Shown piece by piece: positions 46,845-55,677 of a stretch of DNA of 64,000 nt. The stretch is from Facklamia miroungae (GTDB lineage: Bacteria; Bacillota; Bacilli; Lactobacillales; Aerococcaceae). The notes below the pieces were generated by a model that saw nothing but the letters and a program-made list of their open reading frames with translations, had not been told where the DNA came from and made no database searches. Position 1 is the stretch's first letter; each line of letters starts with the position of its first letter. The translations under genes were made by a program, and so were the position numbers. The stretch lies in NCBI RefSeq assembly GCF_012396555.1, contig NZ_JAAXPS010000004.1, forward strand, positions 124,001 to 188,000, given 5' to 3'.

Positions 46845-47525
46845 TTAACAAATGAAGAGATACAAGAGCGTTAAGTCCGACATTAGGTGTAAGTTGAGTC
46901 CACTTGCTTCGCTTAATCGATTCAGACGATAATTAAGAGTATTACGATGAAGATATAAGTCTTGGGCCGTTTTACTGATATTGCCTCCATTTTGAAAGAG
47001 TTGCCGAATTAAGGTGCGATCTTGTTCATCCGGGATGGTTTGGGAATAGTGAGAAAAGTTCGCGAGTGAACTTTCTTGCAAATTCTTTCCAACCTCTTGT
47101 AAGAGTAAACTGCTTATCCGATTAATGGTATTTTGTTGAAGAAGGTAATGTTTTTTTTGGATTAAAGATAGATCGAAATAAATTTGGTCTTCAATCATCT
47201 CGACCCTAGTAAATAGAGATCCTGTGATAACAAAGACAGATTGACCAAAGTCGTCATTGAGGGTTGTTAGAACACCCTCCATTATCTCGTGGCCTTGATT
47301 CATCCAGAAGGAATTATGAATAACATAAATATAATGATCTGAATTCAGTTTGATATAATCAATGATCTCTTGACTGCTTGATTTGAGAGTCGACAACCAC
47401 AAGGCTTGATCAAAATCTGCTTGTAATTTATCAAAGCAGATATGGAATAAACAGTAACTCTCTTGTACAGAAACGTTTAATTGAAGGATAGAATCAGGTA
47501 TTTGAATATATCTATCATTTCGCAT
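46845..47525 (-). CDS. PucR/CdaR-type transcriptional regulator
   Basis: A protein of 226 residues. Its C-terminal helix-turn-helix matches the PucR/CdaR family: NGGNISKTAQDLYLHRNTL and YRLNRLSEASG. The N-terminal 160 residues are a sensor part without a recognised domain. It is shorter than typical CdaR proteins. It lies upstream-adjacent to the msmK-like gene on the same strand (35-base gap), so it may be co-transcribed with it or control sugar uptake. Confidence 0.85.
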   Translation of the reverse strand: MRNDRYIQIPDSILQLNVSVQESYCLFHICFDKLQADFDQALWLSTLKSSSQEIIDYIKLNSDHYIYVIHNSFWMNQGHEIMEGVLTTLNDDFGQSVFVITGSLFTRVEMIEDQIYFDLSLIQKKHYLLQQNTINRISSLLLQEVGKNLQESSLANFSHYSQTIPDEQDRTLIRQLFQNGGNISKTAQDLYLHRNTLNYRLNRLSEASGLNLHLMSDLTLLYLFIC

Positions 47526-47560
47526 TGCCGGCCTCCCTCTAAATAAGCAGTTTGAAAAGA

Positions 47561-48673
47561 TTAGTTAATTAAGCGAATAACATGTTCACTTTCTTTGTCA
47601 AAGAAGTGAATTTTGTCCATATCGAAGGCAAGTTCAATGGATTCACCGGGGGTGTACACTTCTTGCGCATCTACTTTAGCAATAAATTCGTCAGATCCGA
47701 TTGTTAAATAAAGCATGGATTCAGATCCTAATAACTCAGCGACGGTAATTTTAGCTTTGATTAGAGCATTCTGGGAATCTTCGATGATTCTTGACTCAGC
47801 ATGAATATCTTCAGGACGAATACCGAGGATGACTTCTTTACCTAAATAACCTTTTTCTAACAATAATTGCTCATGATAAGGGGTTAGTTTCAAATTAATG
47901 CCTTGTTCATTTGTTAGACTTCCTTCTTCAAATGTCACTGAAAAGAAGTTCATGGCAGGTGATCCGATGAAACTAGCTACAAAAACATTGTTCGGTTTAT
48001 TATAAACTTCTTGTGGTGTGCCAATTTGTTGAATATAGCCATCTTTCATAATAACAATCCGACTAGCCATGGTCATTGCTTCTGTTTGGTCGTGGGTGAC
48101 ATAAATAGTTGTTGTTTTGAGTTTTTGATGTAATTTAGCAATTTCAGCACGCATTTGGACTCTCAATTTGGCATCGAGATTAGATAACGGTTCGTCCATT
48201 AAAAAGACCTTAGCATCACGCACAATTGCCCGGCCTAAAGCTACTCTTTGTCTTTGACCACCAGAAAGGGCTGCTGGTTTACGGTTTAAGAATTCAGTAA
48301 GTCCAAGTAATTCTGCAGCATGATTAACGCGTTGTGCAATTTCAGTCTTATTATATTTACGTAACTTCAAGCCAAATGCCATATTGTCATATACAGTCAT
48401 ATGAGGATATAGGGCATAATTCTGGAAAACCATAGCAATATTACGATCTTTGGGAGCTACATCATTCATTAGTTTACCATCAATGATTAATTCGCCTTCG
48501 GTAATTTCTTCTAGGCCCGCGATCATTCTTAAAGTAGTTGACTTGCCACATCCAGAAGGACCAACGAACACGATGAATTCTTGGTCAGCAACATTCAAAT
48601 TAAAATCCGTTACTGAGTTGTTTTTAGCTCCTTCATAACGTTTGTTAATCGACTTTAAATTAATTTCAACCAT
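47561..48673 (-). CDS. msmK: MsmK/UgpC-type carbohydrate ABC transporter ATPase
   Basis: A protein of 370 residues with GPSGCGKST, LSGGQRQRVALGRA and FLMDEPLSNLDAKLR, and the C-terminal TOBE/OB regulatory domain (ILGIRPEDIHAES). Such ATPases energise sugar importers and are often shared by several systems when no permease is adjacent, as here. Which sugars cannot be told. It is preceded by AAAGAAGGAT. Confidence 0.93.
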   Translation of the reverse strand: MVEINLKSINKRYEGAKNNSVTDFNLNVADQEFIVFVGPSGCGKSTTLRMIAGLEEITEGELIIDGKLMNDVAPKDRNIAMVFQNYALYPHMTVYDNMAFGLKLRKYNKTEIAQRVNHAAELLGLTEFLNRKPAALSGGQRQRVALGRAIVRDAKVFLMDEPLSNLDAKLRVQMRAEIAKLHQKLKTTTIYVTHDQTEAMTMASRIVIMKDGYIQQIGTPQEVYNKPNNVFVASFIGSPAMNFFSVTFEEGSLTNEQGINLKLTPYHEQLLLEKGYLGKEVILGIRPEDIHAESRIIEDSQNALIKAKITVAELLGSESMLYLTIGSDEFIAKVDAQEVYTPGESIELAFDMDKIHFFDKESEHVIRLIN

Positions 48674-48754
48674 TTTAATCCTTCTTTCTTACTTGATAAA
48701 TCTAGCTTAACTGAATTTTATAAATTATACGATAGGCAATGTGCACAATAAAAG

Positions 48755-48790
48755 ATAAAAAAAAAGAGAAGTGTAGCTTCTCTTTTTAAC
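48755..48790 (-). terminator. rho-independent terminator of mscL
   Basis: On the minus strand AGAGAAG pairs with CTTCTCT (48765-48783) and a run of nine T follows. Confidence 0.88.
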
Positions 48791-48804
48791 TATCCGTTAA
48801 AAAA

Positions 48805-49182
48805 TTATTTATTCATTTTTAACTCAGTTAAAATTTCTTGTAATAACTCAACTTCTGAAGGGCCTGCTGGTTCTTCATCTGGAGAAATAATCTTTTTGTT
48901 TTGTGCCTTTTCTAATGCCTTAAGCGTTAGGAATAAGAAGCCTCCAATTAAAATGAAATTGATAATTGCTTGAATAAATGATCCATAGCCAATTTCTGCA
49001 CTGCCAATTTTGAAAGCAAGCCCCGATACATCAGCTTGGCCAGTTAGCGCCACAATAAGAGGCATGAAAATATTATCCACTAAGGAAGTAACAATTGCCG
49101 TAAATGCAGAGCCTAAAATAATACCAGTAGCCATGGTTACAACATTATCATTTGCAATAAAGCCTTTAAATTCTTTCCACAT
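48805..49182 (-). CDS. mscL: large-conductance mechanosensitive channel MscL
   Basis: A 125-residue protein. Its N-terminal helix (KEFKGFIANDNVVTMATGII) is followed by two membrane helices and a cytoplasmic helix, the MscL plan. TM1 has ILGSAFTAIVTSLVDNIFMP. It opens under membrane tension to release solutes. Length is normal, and it has its own terminator. Confidence 0.97.
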   Translation of the reverse strand: MWKEFKGFIANDNVVTMATGIILGSAFTAIVTSLVDNIFMPLIVALTGQADVSGLAFKIGSAEIGYGSFIQAIINFILIGGFLFLTLKALEKAQNKKIISPDEEPAGPSEVELLQEILTELKMNK

Positions 49183-49272
49183 GAATTAATTCCTCCAACA
49201 TCTTTTTTATATCTTAAGAATACCATGAAATCGAAATAAATCAATTGTTATCCCTTTGTTAGAATGAAAAAT

Positions 49273-50394
49273 TTAATGAATGAGGCTGTGACTAGAAATC
49301 AGGTTATCGGGAATTTCCCAATTCCCGTCAACAACTTTGCGATACCACTGATAGGCTAAGTAGGGTCCGCTAGTAAGACCAGAAGAGCCTAGGCCTGAGA
49401 TGGTCCATAGTTTAGAGTTGTTGGGTACAGGACCAATTAAAACGTCGCCACTTGTGGTAAAAGCTCGTGTGCCCACTTTGATTTGATGAAGGGGGTAATT
49501 AAAAGTGTCTGGCAATATCTGCAGGGCTTTTTCTTTGAGCTCTTTAATAACCAACGGATCAATTCTTAGATCACTCCCTTTATCATCTTCATGGCTAGCA
49601 CCAATCATAAGTTCTCCATTTCTAAAAGGAAGAATGTCAATACCACCCGGAGACATTATGCCTGGCCAATTATTATTCATCCACTGTTGATGAAAAAGTG
49701 AAAGGAGCTGGCCTTTTTGAGGATGTAAGTCACAGTCGAGTCCTATTGATCGGGTAAGATCTTTTACTGCTGGTCCAGCTGCTAATAGAATCTGATCTGA
49801 GGTATAATACCCTTTAGGTGTTTTTAATTGGAAGTTTTCTTTTTCTTGATAGAGTTGAACGGCCTCCTTTATAACTTTACCACCTTTATGTTGAATGGCT
49901 TTATGAAGTAAGTCTACTAAAGCTTGTCCATTTACTCGACCGCCTCCTGAAATGAAAGATCCAGGCCACGGGCTATCAATTAAGGGGAATTTTTCTTTAA
50001 TCGCTTCGCTTGTTAAACTGGATACGATTCCGATTGAAGGGGACGCTTCTTGTTTCAATAGTGCATTTTCAAGATCTTTTTGTAAGTCTTTAGAATTTTT
50101 ACGTAAAATGATCGTACCAGTTTCTTGGAAAAGATTCGAAGTATCATAACCATCTGCTGTTAGATCATTCATAAATTGACGATAAAATTCAGCCCCTTTT
50201 GAAACAAGATAATACCATTTTTTATTTCTTCGCTTGGAAAACCAAGGACAAATAATACCAGCTGCTGCTCGACTGGCTTGCCCCACCTGCTTATCAAAGA
50301 GAATAACCGGATGACCAGAACGAGAAAGGTAATAGGCAGCCGTTGAACCGACAATACCACCGCCAACGATTATATAAGGTACGTGATTTTTCAT
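49273..50394 (-). CDS. FAD-dependent oxidoreductase, D-amino acid oxidase (DadA/ThiO-like) family
   Basis: About 373 residues. The FAD-binding motif YIIVGGGIVGSTAAYYLSRSG lies at the start, GLGSSGLTSGPYLAY is the C-terminal FAD contact, and GQASRAAAGIICPW is the conserved second segment. The substrate is unknown (glycine, sarcosine or D-amino acids). ATG 50394, ten bases after AAAGGAAG, is preferred over a TTG three codons upstream. Confidence 0.88.
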   Translation of the reverse strand: MKNHVPYIIVGGGIVGSTAAYYLSRSGHPVILFDKQVGQASRAAAGIICPWFSKRRNKKWYYLVSKGAEFYRQFMNDLTADGYDTSNLFQETGTIILRKNSKDLQKDLENALLKQEASPSIGIVSSLTSEAIKEKFPLIDSPWPGSFISGGGRVNGQALVDLLHKAIQHKGGKVIKEAVQLYQEKENFQLKTPKGYYTSDQILLAAGPAVKDLTRSIGLDCDLHPQKGQLLSLFHQQWMNNNWPGIMSPGGIDILPFRNGELMIGASHEDDKGSDLRIDPLVIKELKEKALQILPDTFNYPLHQIKVGTRAFTTSGDVLIGPVPNNSKLWTISGLGSSGLTSGPYLAYQWYRKVVDGNWEIPDNLISSHSLIH

Positions 50395-50477
50395 AATTAT
50401 CAAACTTCCTTTCGTAATTAGAAATAGAGTTCAATAGTGTTAAATTAATTTCAGTAAATCAAAAAGGAGTCCTGAAT

Positions 50478-51242
50478 ATGGATCAAATGCTAAAGTGCAT
50501 TCAAAATCACCGCAGTATTCGAATTTATCAAGATTGGCCTTTTGAACTAAGTATCCGACAAAAGTTAATGGAAACGATGAATGCGAGTCCCACTTCTAAT
50601 GGATTACAGTCCGATTTTGGTCATTCGGATTACCACTCCTACTATAAGAGAAGAGTTGGTAAAAGTTGCTGACCAAGCTTACCTTGCAAAAGTACCTAAA
50701 CTCTTAATTTTTCTTGTGGATGGGTACCAAAATGCTGAGATCGCAAGATCAAAGGGCTACCGCGGTGAAAATGACGGATCAATGGGTTACTTTTTCAAGG
50801 AATAGCTAACCTTTATATTCAAGCACAGCGTTTAGTGATTGCTGCGGAGTCTTTAGGATGAGGGACTGTTTGCTTTGGCTCAATTTTAAATGATCCAGCG
50901 AGGGACACAGAGTGATTTGCTTTACCCTAATTAACTTCCCCCTTAATGGGGATCGGCTATGGCTATCCTGACGATCAACCTCAGCTAAAGCTAAGAATAC
51001 CTATTGAATTCAAATTGTCTGAAAACCATTATCGCTCAAATCGAGATTATCTTCAAATGTTGGTTGAATATGACCAAGAGATGACCCACTACTATGATAC
51101 AAGAGAGGCAAACCAAAGAGTCGATAGTTTTACTAACCAAGAGAAGCCAAAAATTATTGCCGGTAAAAAAAGAGCACAATTAATGCAAGTTGTTAGTAAG
51201 CAAGGATTTGACGTGATGTTCGAAGAGGATATGGATTATTAA
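50478..51242 (+). pseudogene. NADPH-dependent nitroreductase (NfsA/FRP-like), degraded
   Basis: The start (QNHRSIRIYQDWPFELSI, NASPTSNGLQ) and later pieces (VIRITTPTIREELVKVADQA; YIQAQRLVIAAESLG; GTVCFGSILNDPA; GIGYGYPDDQPQLKLR) are in order but in different frames. At least two frameshifts and three stops (for example TGA after ESLG and after ARDTE) break it. The whole would be about 250 residues, the usual length. A good GGAG ribosome binding site remains. It lies outside the mobile element and just before the T-box, and shows clear decay. Confidence 0.9.
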
Positions 51243-51414
51243 AGATTGATTAAAAATCTTTTCAATAATAATAGGAGTAATCACTTTCCTTATTGAGATT
51301 GAGCGCGTTTTTTAATAGAAAGCGAGCTATTCTTTAAAAAACATCATAGGAATTGATAAAATGCGGTTGACATATCTAATTGTTTTGATTAGAATGTCTC
51401 TAATAAATCAAATG

Positions 51415-51690
51415 AAACACGTTGATGTGGAAAGTAAATCGTAGGACTATTTCAAAGAGAGCTTGTGTAAGGTGAAAGCGGGCAATAGAAATCGATTGAA
51501 AATGGCCACTGAGTGGTTATCCCGAATGCAGAGCATTAAGGATAAACGGATGCAACCGTTAATTCGCCTCAGTATAACAAGTGTTATTCACTTGCGTACT
51601 GGCAGAGGTAGCCTTAGTAATATGGCTACAAATTAAGGTGGTACCACGAAGTTTTCACTCTCGTCCTTTATAGGATGAGAGTTTTTTTGT
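51415..51690 (+). promoter_or_regulatory. T-box riboswitch of the metNIQ operon (methionyl-tRNA sensing)
   Basis: The conserved antiterminator core AAGGTGGTACCACG is at 51635-51648. A terminator follows, ACTCTCGTCCT pairing with AGGATGAGAGT (51657-51682), with seven T. Upstream is a long structured leader with an AGAGAGC-type element near 51459 and a likely specifier ATG at 51502-51504 (GAAAATGG). Uncharged tRNA-Met would favour antitermination and so raise methionine uptake. The gene-free stretch 51243-51714 otherwise holds the promoter region near 51370-51400 and nothing else I recognise. Confidence 0.93.
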
Positions 51691-51714
51691 GTTTCAGGAT
51701 AAGGGAGTGAAAAA

Positions 51715-52770
51715 TTGATTGAATTAAAAAATGTGTCTGTGACTTTTGAAAAGGAAGATCGTATGGTCCGAGCGGTCTCAGATGTAAACTTACAAATACA
51801 AGCGGGTGAAATTTTTGGAATTGTCGGTTACTCGGGGGCTGGTAAATCCACCCTAGTGAGAACAATTAATCTTCTGCAACGCCCTTCGGTTGGAGAAGTG
51901 ATTATTAATGGGATAGATTTGACGCAATTGTCAGCCCCAGATTTAAGAAAGGCGCGAAAAAAGATAGGGATGATTTTTCAGCATTTCAATTTAATGAATT
52001 CAAGAACAGTTGCCGAAAATGTTGCTTTCCCACTTAAAGGTACAAAATTATCGTCTGCTGATAAAGAGACCAAAGTCTATGAATTACTAGATAAAGTAGG
52101 AATTAAAGATAAGGCACAAGTATATCCGGACCAGTTATCAGGCGGACAAAAACAAAGAGTAGCGATTGCTAGAGCGCTCGCAACCGATCCCACTATCCTT
52201 TTATGTGATGAGGCGACTTCCGCTCTCGATCCGAAGACCACACAGTCTATACTCAATCTTTTGCGCCAATTGAATGAGGAGTTACAGCTAACTATTATCA
52301 TGATTACTCATGACATGAATGTTGTTAAGAACCTCTGTCATAGAGTAGCTGTAATGGCCCAGGGACAAGTTATTGAAGAAAATAGCATTTTGAAAATATT
52401 TACTCAACCGCAGAAAACCTTAACGCAAGAATTTATTAATATGGCGACGCACTTTGATTGGGATTATGAATTAGTGTTAAAAAAAATGCAGGAAGCCAAT
52501 GCACTAAAAGACTATAAAATAGCACGTTTTTCTTTTGTGGGTCAAGAAGTGACCGAACCTTTTATTGCACAACTAGCAAAAGATTATCAAGTTCACTGTA
52601 ATATTTTGTATGGGAATATCGAGGCCTTACGTGGCTCTTTTGTGGGGAATCTTTTAGTAACCATACAAGCTGAAGAAGCTAATTGGACAAGAGCCTTAAG
52701 CTTTTTAGAAAAGCATGAAGTGAATGTGGAAATTTTAACGGCTGGGGAGGATGCTAAATGGATGGATTAG
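51715..52770 (+). CDS. metN: methionine ABC transporter ATPase MetN
   Basis: A protein of 351 residues from TTG 51715 (GGGAG upstream). It shows YSGAGKST, LSGGQKQRVAIARALA and LLCDEATSALDPKT, then the C-terminal ACT-like NIL domain (FVGQEVTEPFIAQLAKDY) that binds methionine and inhibits transport. It overlaps metI by 13 bases. Control is by the T-box just upstream. Confidence 0.96.
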   Translation: MIELKNVSVTFEKEDRMVRAVSDVNLQIQAGEIFGIVGYSGAGKSTLVRTINLLQRPSVGEVIINGIDLTQLSAPDLRKARKKIGMIFQHFNLMNSRTVAENVAFPLKGTKLSSADKETKVYELLDKVGIKDKAQVYPDQLSGGQKQRVAIARALATDPTILLCDEATSALDPKTTQSILNLLRQLNEELQLTIIMITHDMNVVKNLCHRVAVMAQGQVIEENSILKIFTQPQKTLTQEFINMATHFDWDYELVLKKMQEANALKDYKIARFSFVGQEVTEPFIAQLAKDYQVHCNILYGNIEALRGSFVGNLLVTIQAEEANWTRALSFLEKHEVNVEILTAGEDAKWMD

Positions 52771-53507
52771 AAAGCAATGTTTATCAATATATAAATGAGC
52801 AATTTCCGAACGTATCTCATCAACTAGAAGAGTGGTTACCTAATGCTTGGCCGATTGTCGATGAGTTTATGATCGCTACATTAGAAACCTTATACATGCT
52901 AGCTTTGACAATCCTCTTTGCTGGCATAATCGGTTTATTGGTAGGCATCCTTGTTGTTGTAACTGGACCTAAAGGTATTTTGTCTAATCGATGGGTGTAT
53001 CAAATTTTAGATAGTCTTATCAATATTTTTCGCTCCATTCCATTTATCATACTACTAGCTTTACTGGTTCCCTTCACCCGTATGGTAGTTAATACATCTA
53101 TTGGTCCTACAGCTGCTGCAGTTCCAATCATTGTAGGTACAATCCCTTTCTTTGCTCGACAGGTAGAGATTGCCTTATTAGAAGTAGATGAAGGCATTGT
53201 AGAAGCTGCTCAGGCTATGGGGTCTTCCCCTTGGGATATTATTAGGCGCGTTTACATTCGTGAAGGGCTAGGCTCTCTACTTAGAGTTTCCGCTTCAACT
53301 GTTATTAACGTGATCGGCTTAACTGCAATGGCAGGGGTGGTCGCAGGAGGCGGTTTAGGGACTGTAGCAATTGCTCGAGGTTACCAAAGAAGTCGTTTTG
53401 ATGTTGTAATTGTCGCAACTCTATTGATTTTATTAATTGTTCTTGTCAGTCAGCTATTATTCACTTGGTTAATTAAAAAGGCAGAAAAACATAAAAATAA
53501 TAAATAA
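52758..53507 (+). CDS. metI: methionine ABC transporter permease MetI
   Basis: A protein of 249 residues with about five membrane segments and the EAA loop EAAQAMGSSPWDIIRRVYI, typical of MetI. The N-terminus is about 30 residues longer than E. coli MetI (ESNVYQYINEQFPNVSHQLEEW), which may sit outside the membrane. It lies between metN and metQ. Confidence 0.95.
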   Translation: MDGLESNVYQYINEQFPNVSHQLEEWLPNAWPIVDEFMIATLETLYMLALTILFAGIIGLLVGILVVVTGPKGILSNRWVYQILDSLINIFRSIPFIILLALLVPFTRMVVNTSIGPTAAAVPIIVGTIPFFARQVEIALLEVDEGIVEAAQAMGSSPWDIIRRVYIREGLGSLLRVSASTVINVIGLTAMAGVVAGGGLGTVAIARGYQRSRFDVVIVATLLILLIVLVSQLLFTWLIKKAEKHKNNK

Positions 53508-53522
53508 AAAGGGGAAATAACA

Positions 53523-54350
53523 ATGAAAAAATTTATTAAAGTATTATTAGCAACTGTGGTATTCGGTAGTTTGTCATCAATAAGTGTTTTTGCAGAAGAT
53601 AAAGAGGATTTTTCAGGTCAAACGGTTTCAATTGGCGTTGCCTCTGAATATGAAGAAGAGGTTTGGAAGTCTGTAGCCGATCGAGCAACAGAAGAAGAAG
53701 GAATTAAAATTAAACTCGTCTTATTTAGTGATTACGTGCAACCAAACATTTCACTTTCGGACGGTTCCATCGATTTAAACGCCTTTCAACACGTTGAATT
53801 TCTTAATGAATGGAATCAAGAAAACAAAGGGGATTTAGTGTCAATCGGTTATACTTATGTTGCTCCTTTGAAAGTTTATTCTGAAAAAATTACCTCATTG
53901 GATCAATTAAAAGAAGGAGATAAGATTGCCATTCCAAATGATGCAACGAATGGAGGGCGTGCTCTCTTAGCTCTTGAACAAGCAGGCATTATAGAAGTCG
54001 ATGATGAAGCGGGAGTTCTGCCAGAAGTGAGCGATATCACTGAAAATGAATTAAAGTTAATCTTTGAAGAATTAGATGCTGCTCAGTTGGTACCATCATT
54101 ACCTGATGTAGCTGCAGCCGTGATTAATAATAATTTTGCTAATGACGCAGGTTTAGAAGAGGACAAGGTGATTTTTAACGATGCAGAAGACATTGAAAAG
54201 TTACCTGATTCTTATAAAAATATAATTGCTAGTCGAGCAGAAGATAGTAAAAATCCTTTGTATTTAAAAATTGTAGAACTTTATCAAAGCGAGCAAACCA
54301 GCAAAAAATTAGCTGAAATTTCTAAAGGTTCTGATTTACCTGCTTGGTAA
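53523..54350 (+). CDS. metQ: methionine-binding protein MetQ (NlpA family) without lipobox cysteine
   Basis: A protein of 275 residues with the NlpA/MetQ pattern (TVSIGVASEYEEEVW, LNAFQHVEFLNEWN, KIAIPNDATNGGRALLAL). The signal peptide is followed by SVFAEDKED with no Cys, so it looks like a signal peptidase I substrate and not a lipoprotein. Gram-positive MetQ proteins are normally lipid-anchored. It might use another anchor, be released, or keep an uncleaved signal. The operon position is normal. Confidence 0.93.
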   Translation: MKKFIKVLLATVVFGSLSSISVFAEDKEDFSGQTVSIGVASEYEEEVWKSVADRATEEEGIKIKLVLFSDYVQPNISLSDGSIDLNAFQHVEFLNEWNQENKGDLVSIGYTYVAPLKVYSEKITSLDQLKEGDKIAIPNDATNGGRALLALEQAGIIEVDDEAGVLPEVSDITENELKLIFEELDAAQLVPSLPDVAAAVINNNFANDAGLEEDKVIFNDAEDIEKLPDSYKNIIASRAEDSKNPLYLKIVELYQSEQTSKKLAEISKGSDLPAW

Positions 54351-54436
54351 TCTAAATTTGACGCACAAATAAAAGCAATGATTTTCAAATTTTTTATCAA
54401 AATACGAACCTCTTAGCCGGTTTATAATTTGAAATA

Positions 54437-54445
54437 TGTTATAAT
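54437..54445 (+). promoter_or_regulatory. extended -10 promoter of the 54481 gene
   Basis: TGTTATAAT lies 36 bases before the ATG at 54481; no clear -35. Confidence 0.5.
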
Positions 54446-54480
54446 TGATTCATAAGTATGGAGTCAGAGGAGGAAAATCA

Positions 54481-55188
54481 ATGTTTAAGCGTGCCGGGTC
54501 ATTTGTACAATACGGGTTATTAGCAACCTTGCTAACGTATGGTTTATTAACAAGCTTAGGAGGTCCTAAAGTATATACTTTCTTATCAATTGTTGTTTTA
54601 GGAATTGTATTAGGGTTATTGTTTTTAATTTATTATGTCAGGTCATTAACTTTTGCTCAAAAGTTAGCCAGTCATATTGGGGCTTCTGCATTAGCGATTA
54701 TTGCAGTGTCTCTGTTTAATGGTTGGATGCAAGTCGCATGGGATAAAGTATTTGCTTGGATACTCATTTTGTCGGTCTTGGCTTTAATTGCCTATTTTGG
54801 TTACCACTATTTGGTGAATAAACGACAAAATCCTCAACCAATTAAGGAAGTTGATCGTACTGAAAGAGTTGCTCCAAGAGCTGATTTTGATCCAAGAACT
54901 GGCGAAGTCCTCCATTCAAATCCAGCAAAAGAAGCGCAAGAAGTCTACAAAAACGAAGACTATGTCAATGAAAGCCTCGATGCAGAACCGATAGATACAG
55001 AACCGATTGAGCCAATGGTTTTGGCAGAAGCTGAGTCTCATGAAATTCTTGAGCCATCTGAGGAGCCTAAAGAGGTTGTTGTTTTAAATACGGATCAAGA
55101 AGGCGATATAGTGTTAGAAGAAGATTCTGAATCAGACACAAATGGTATTCCTTTCAATGACAGAGATAATCAGGAAGAAAATGTATAG
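54481..55188 (+). CDS. membrane protein with long acidic cytoplasmic tail, unknown function
   Basis: A 235-residue protein from ATG 54481 (GAGGAGG upstream). Four hydrophobic segments lie in the first 110 residues (for example YGLLATLLTYGLLTSLGG). A basic linker follows, then a 110-residue acidic tail rich in Glu/Asp/Pro with repeats such as DAEPIDTEPIEP. I recognise no family. The gene stands alone between metQ and a terminator. Confidence 0.65.
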   Translation: MFKRAGSFVQYGLLATLLTYGLLTSLGGPKVYTFLSIVVLGIVLGLLFLIYYVRSLTFAQKLASHIGASALAIIAVSLFNGWMQVAWDKVFAWILILSVLALIAYFGYHYLVNKRQNPQPIKEVDRTERVAPRADFDPRTGEVLHSNPAKEAQEVYKNEDYVNESLDAEPIDTEPIEPMVLAEAESHEILEPSEEPKEVVVLNTDQEGDIVLEEDSESDTNGIPFNDRDNQEENV

Positions 55189-55205
55189 AAATATATAAAA
55201 GCAAC

Positions 55206-55263
55206 AGCCCAATAAAGATAAAAAAACTAAGTTAGAGTTTTTAATCTTTATTGGGCTATTTTT
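55206..55263. terminator. bidirectional terminator
   Basis: AGCCCAATAAAGAT pairs perfectly with ATCTTTATTGGGCT, with an inner AAACT/AGTTT stem. A T tract follows on the plus strand and T-rich sequence on the minus strand. Confidence 0.9.
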
Positions 55264-55666
55264 ATTGAAGAAATTTTTTAGCTTTAATTAATAAATCTTG
55301 ATCATTAGGATACGTAATTTTTTCAAGCGCCTCTTGATAAGGAAGCCAGATAATTTGTTTAACTTCTTCTAATTGACGATCTACTTTATCGGTTAACGCT
55401 CTAGCAATGAAGTAGATTACATTTTTCATTACCCCTTCTTTAGGTGAGAAGCGGGTGACCTGTCTGAAATGAGTGTCTAAGACAACGTCTAGTCCGGTTT
55501 CCTCTTTAATTTCTCGTTGGGCAGTTTCTTCCTCGATTTCTCCCTCTTCAACATGTCCTTTGGGAAAAGACCAATGGCCGCCATTTTCATGCTGGATAAG
55601 GAGGAAAAGGGGTTGGTCTTCGTTTGGGTAGTATACTACTGCTCCACATGATTTTTCTTCTTTCAT
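55262..55666 (-). CDS. NUDIX hydrolase, likely Ap4A-type
   Basis: A 134-residue protein with a complete Nudix box (GHVEEGEIEEETAQREIKEETG). The layout EKSCGAVVY...GHWSFPKGHVEEGE resembles bis(5'-nucleosyl)-tetraphosphatases. The substrate is inferred from similarity in layout. It lies 11 bases after the HD-domain gene stop, so the two are co-transcribed. Confidence 0.9.
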   Translation of the reverse strand: MKEEKSCGAVVYYPNEDQPLFLLIQHENGGHWSFPKGHVEEGEIEEETAQREIKEETGLDVVLDTHFRQVTRFSPKEGVMKNVIYFIARALTDKVDRQLEEVKQIIWLPYQEALEKITYPNDQDLLIKAKKFLQ

Positions 55667-55677
55667 AAGTTTCCTTT

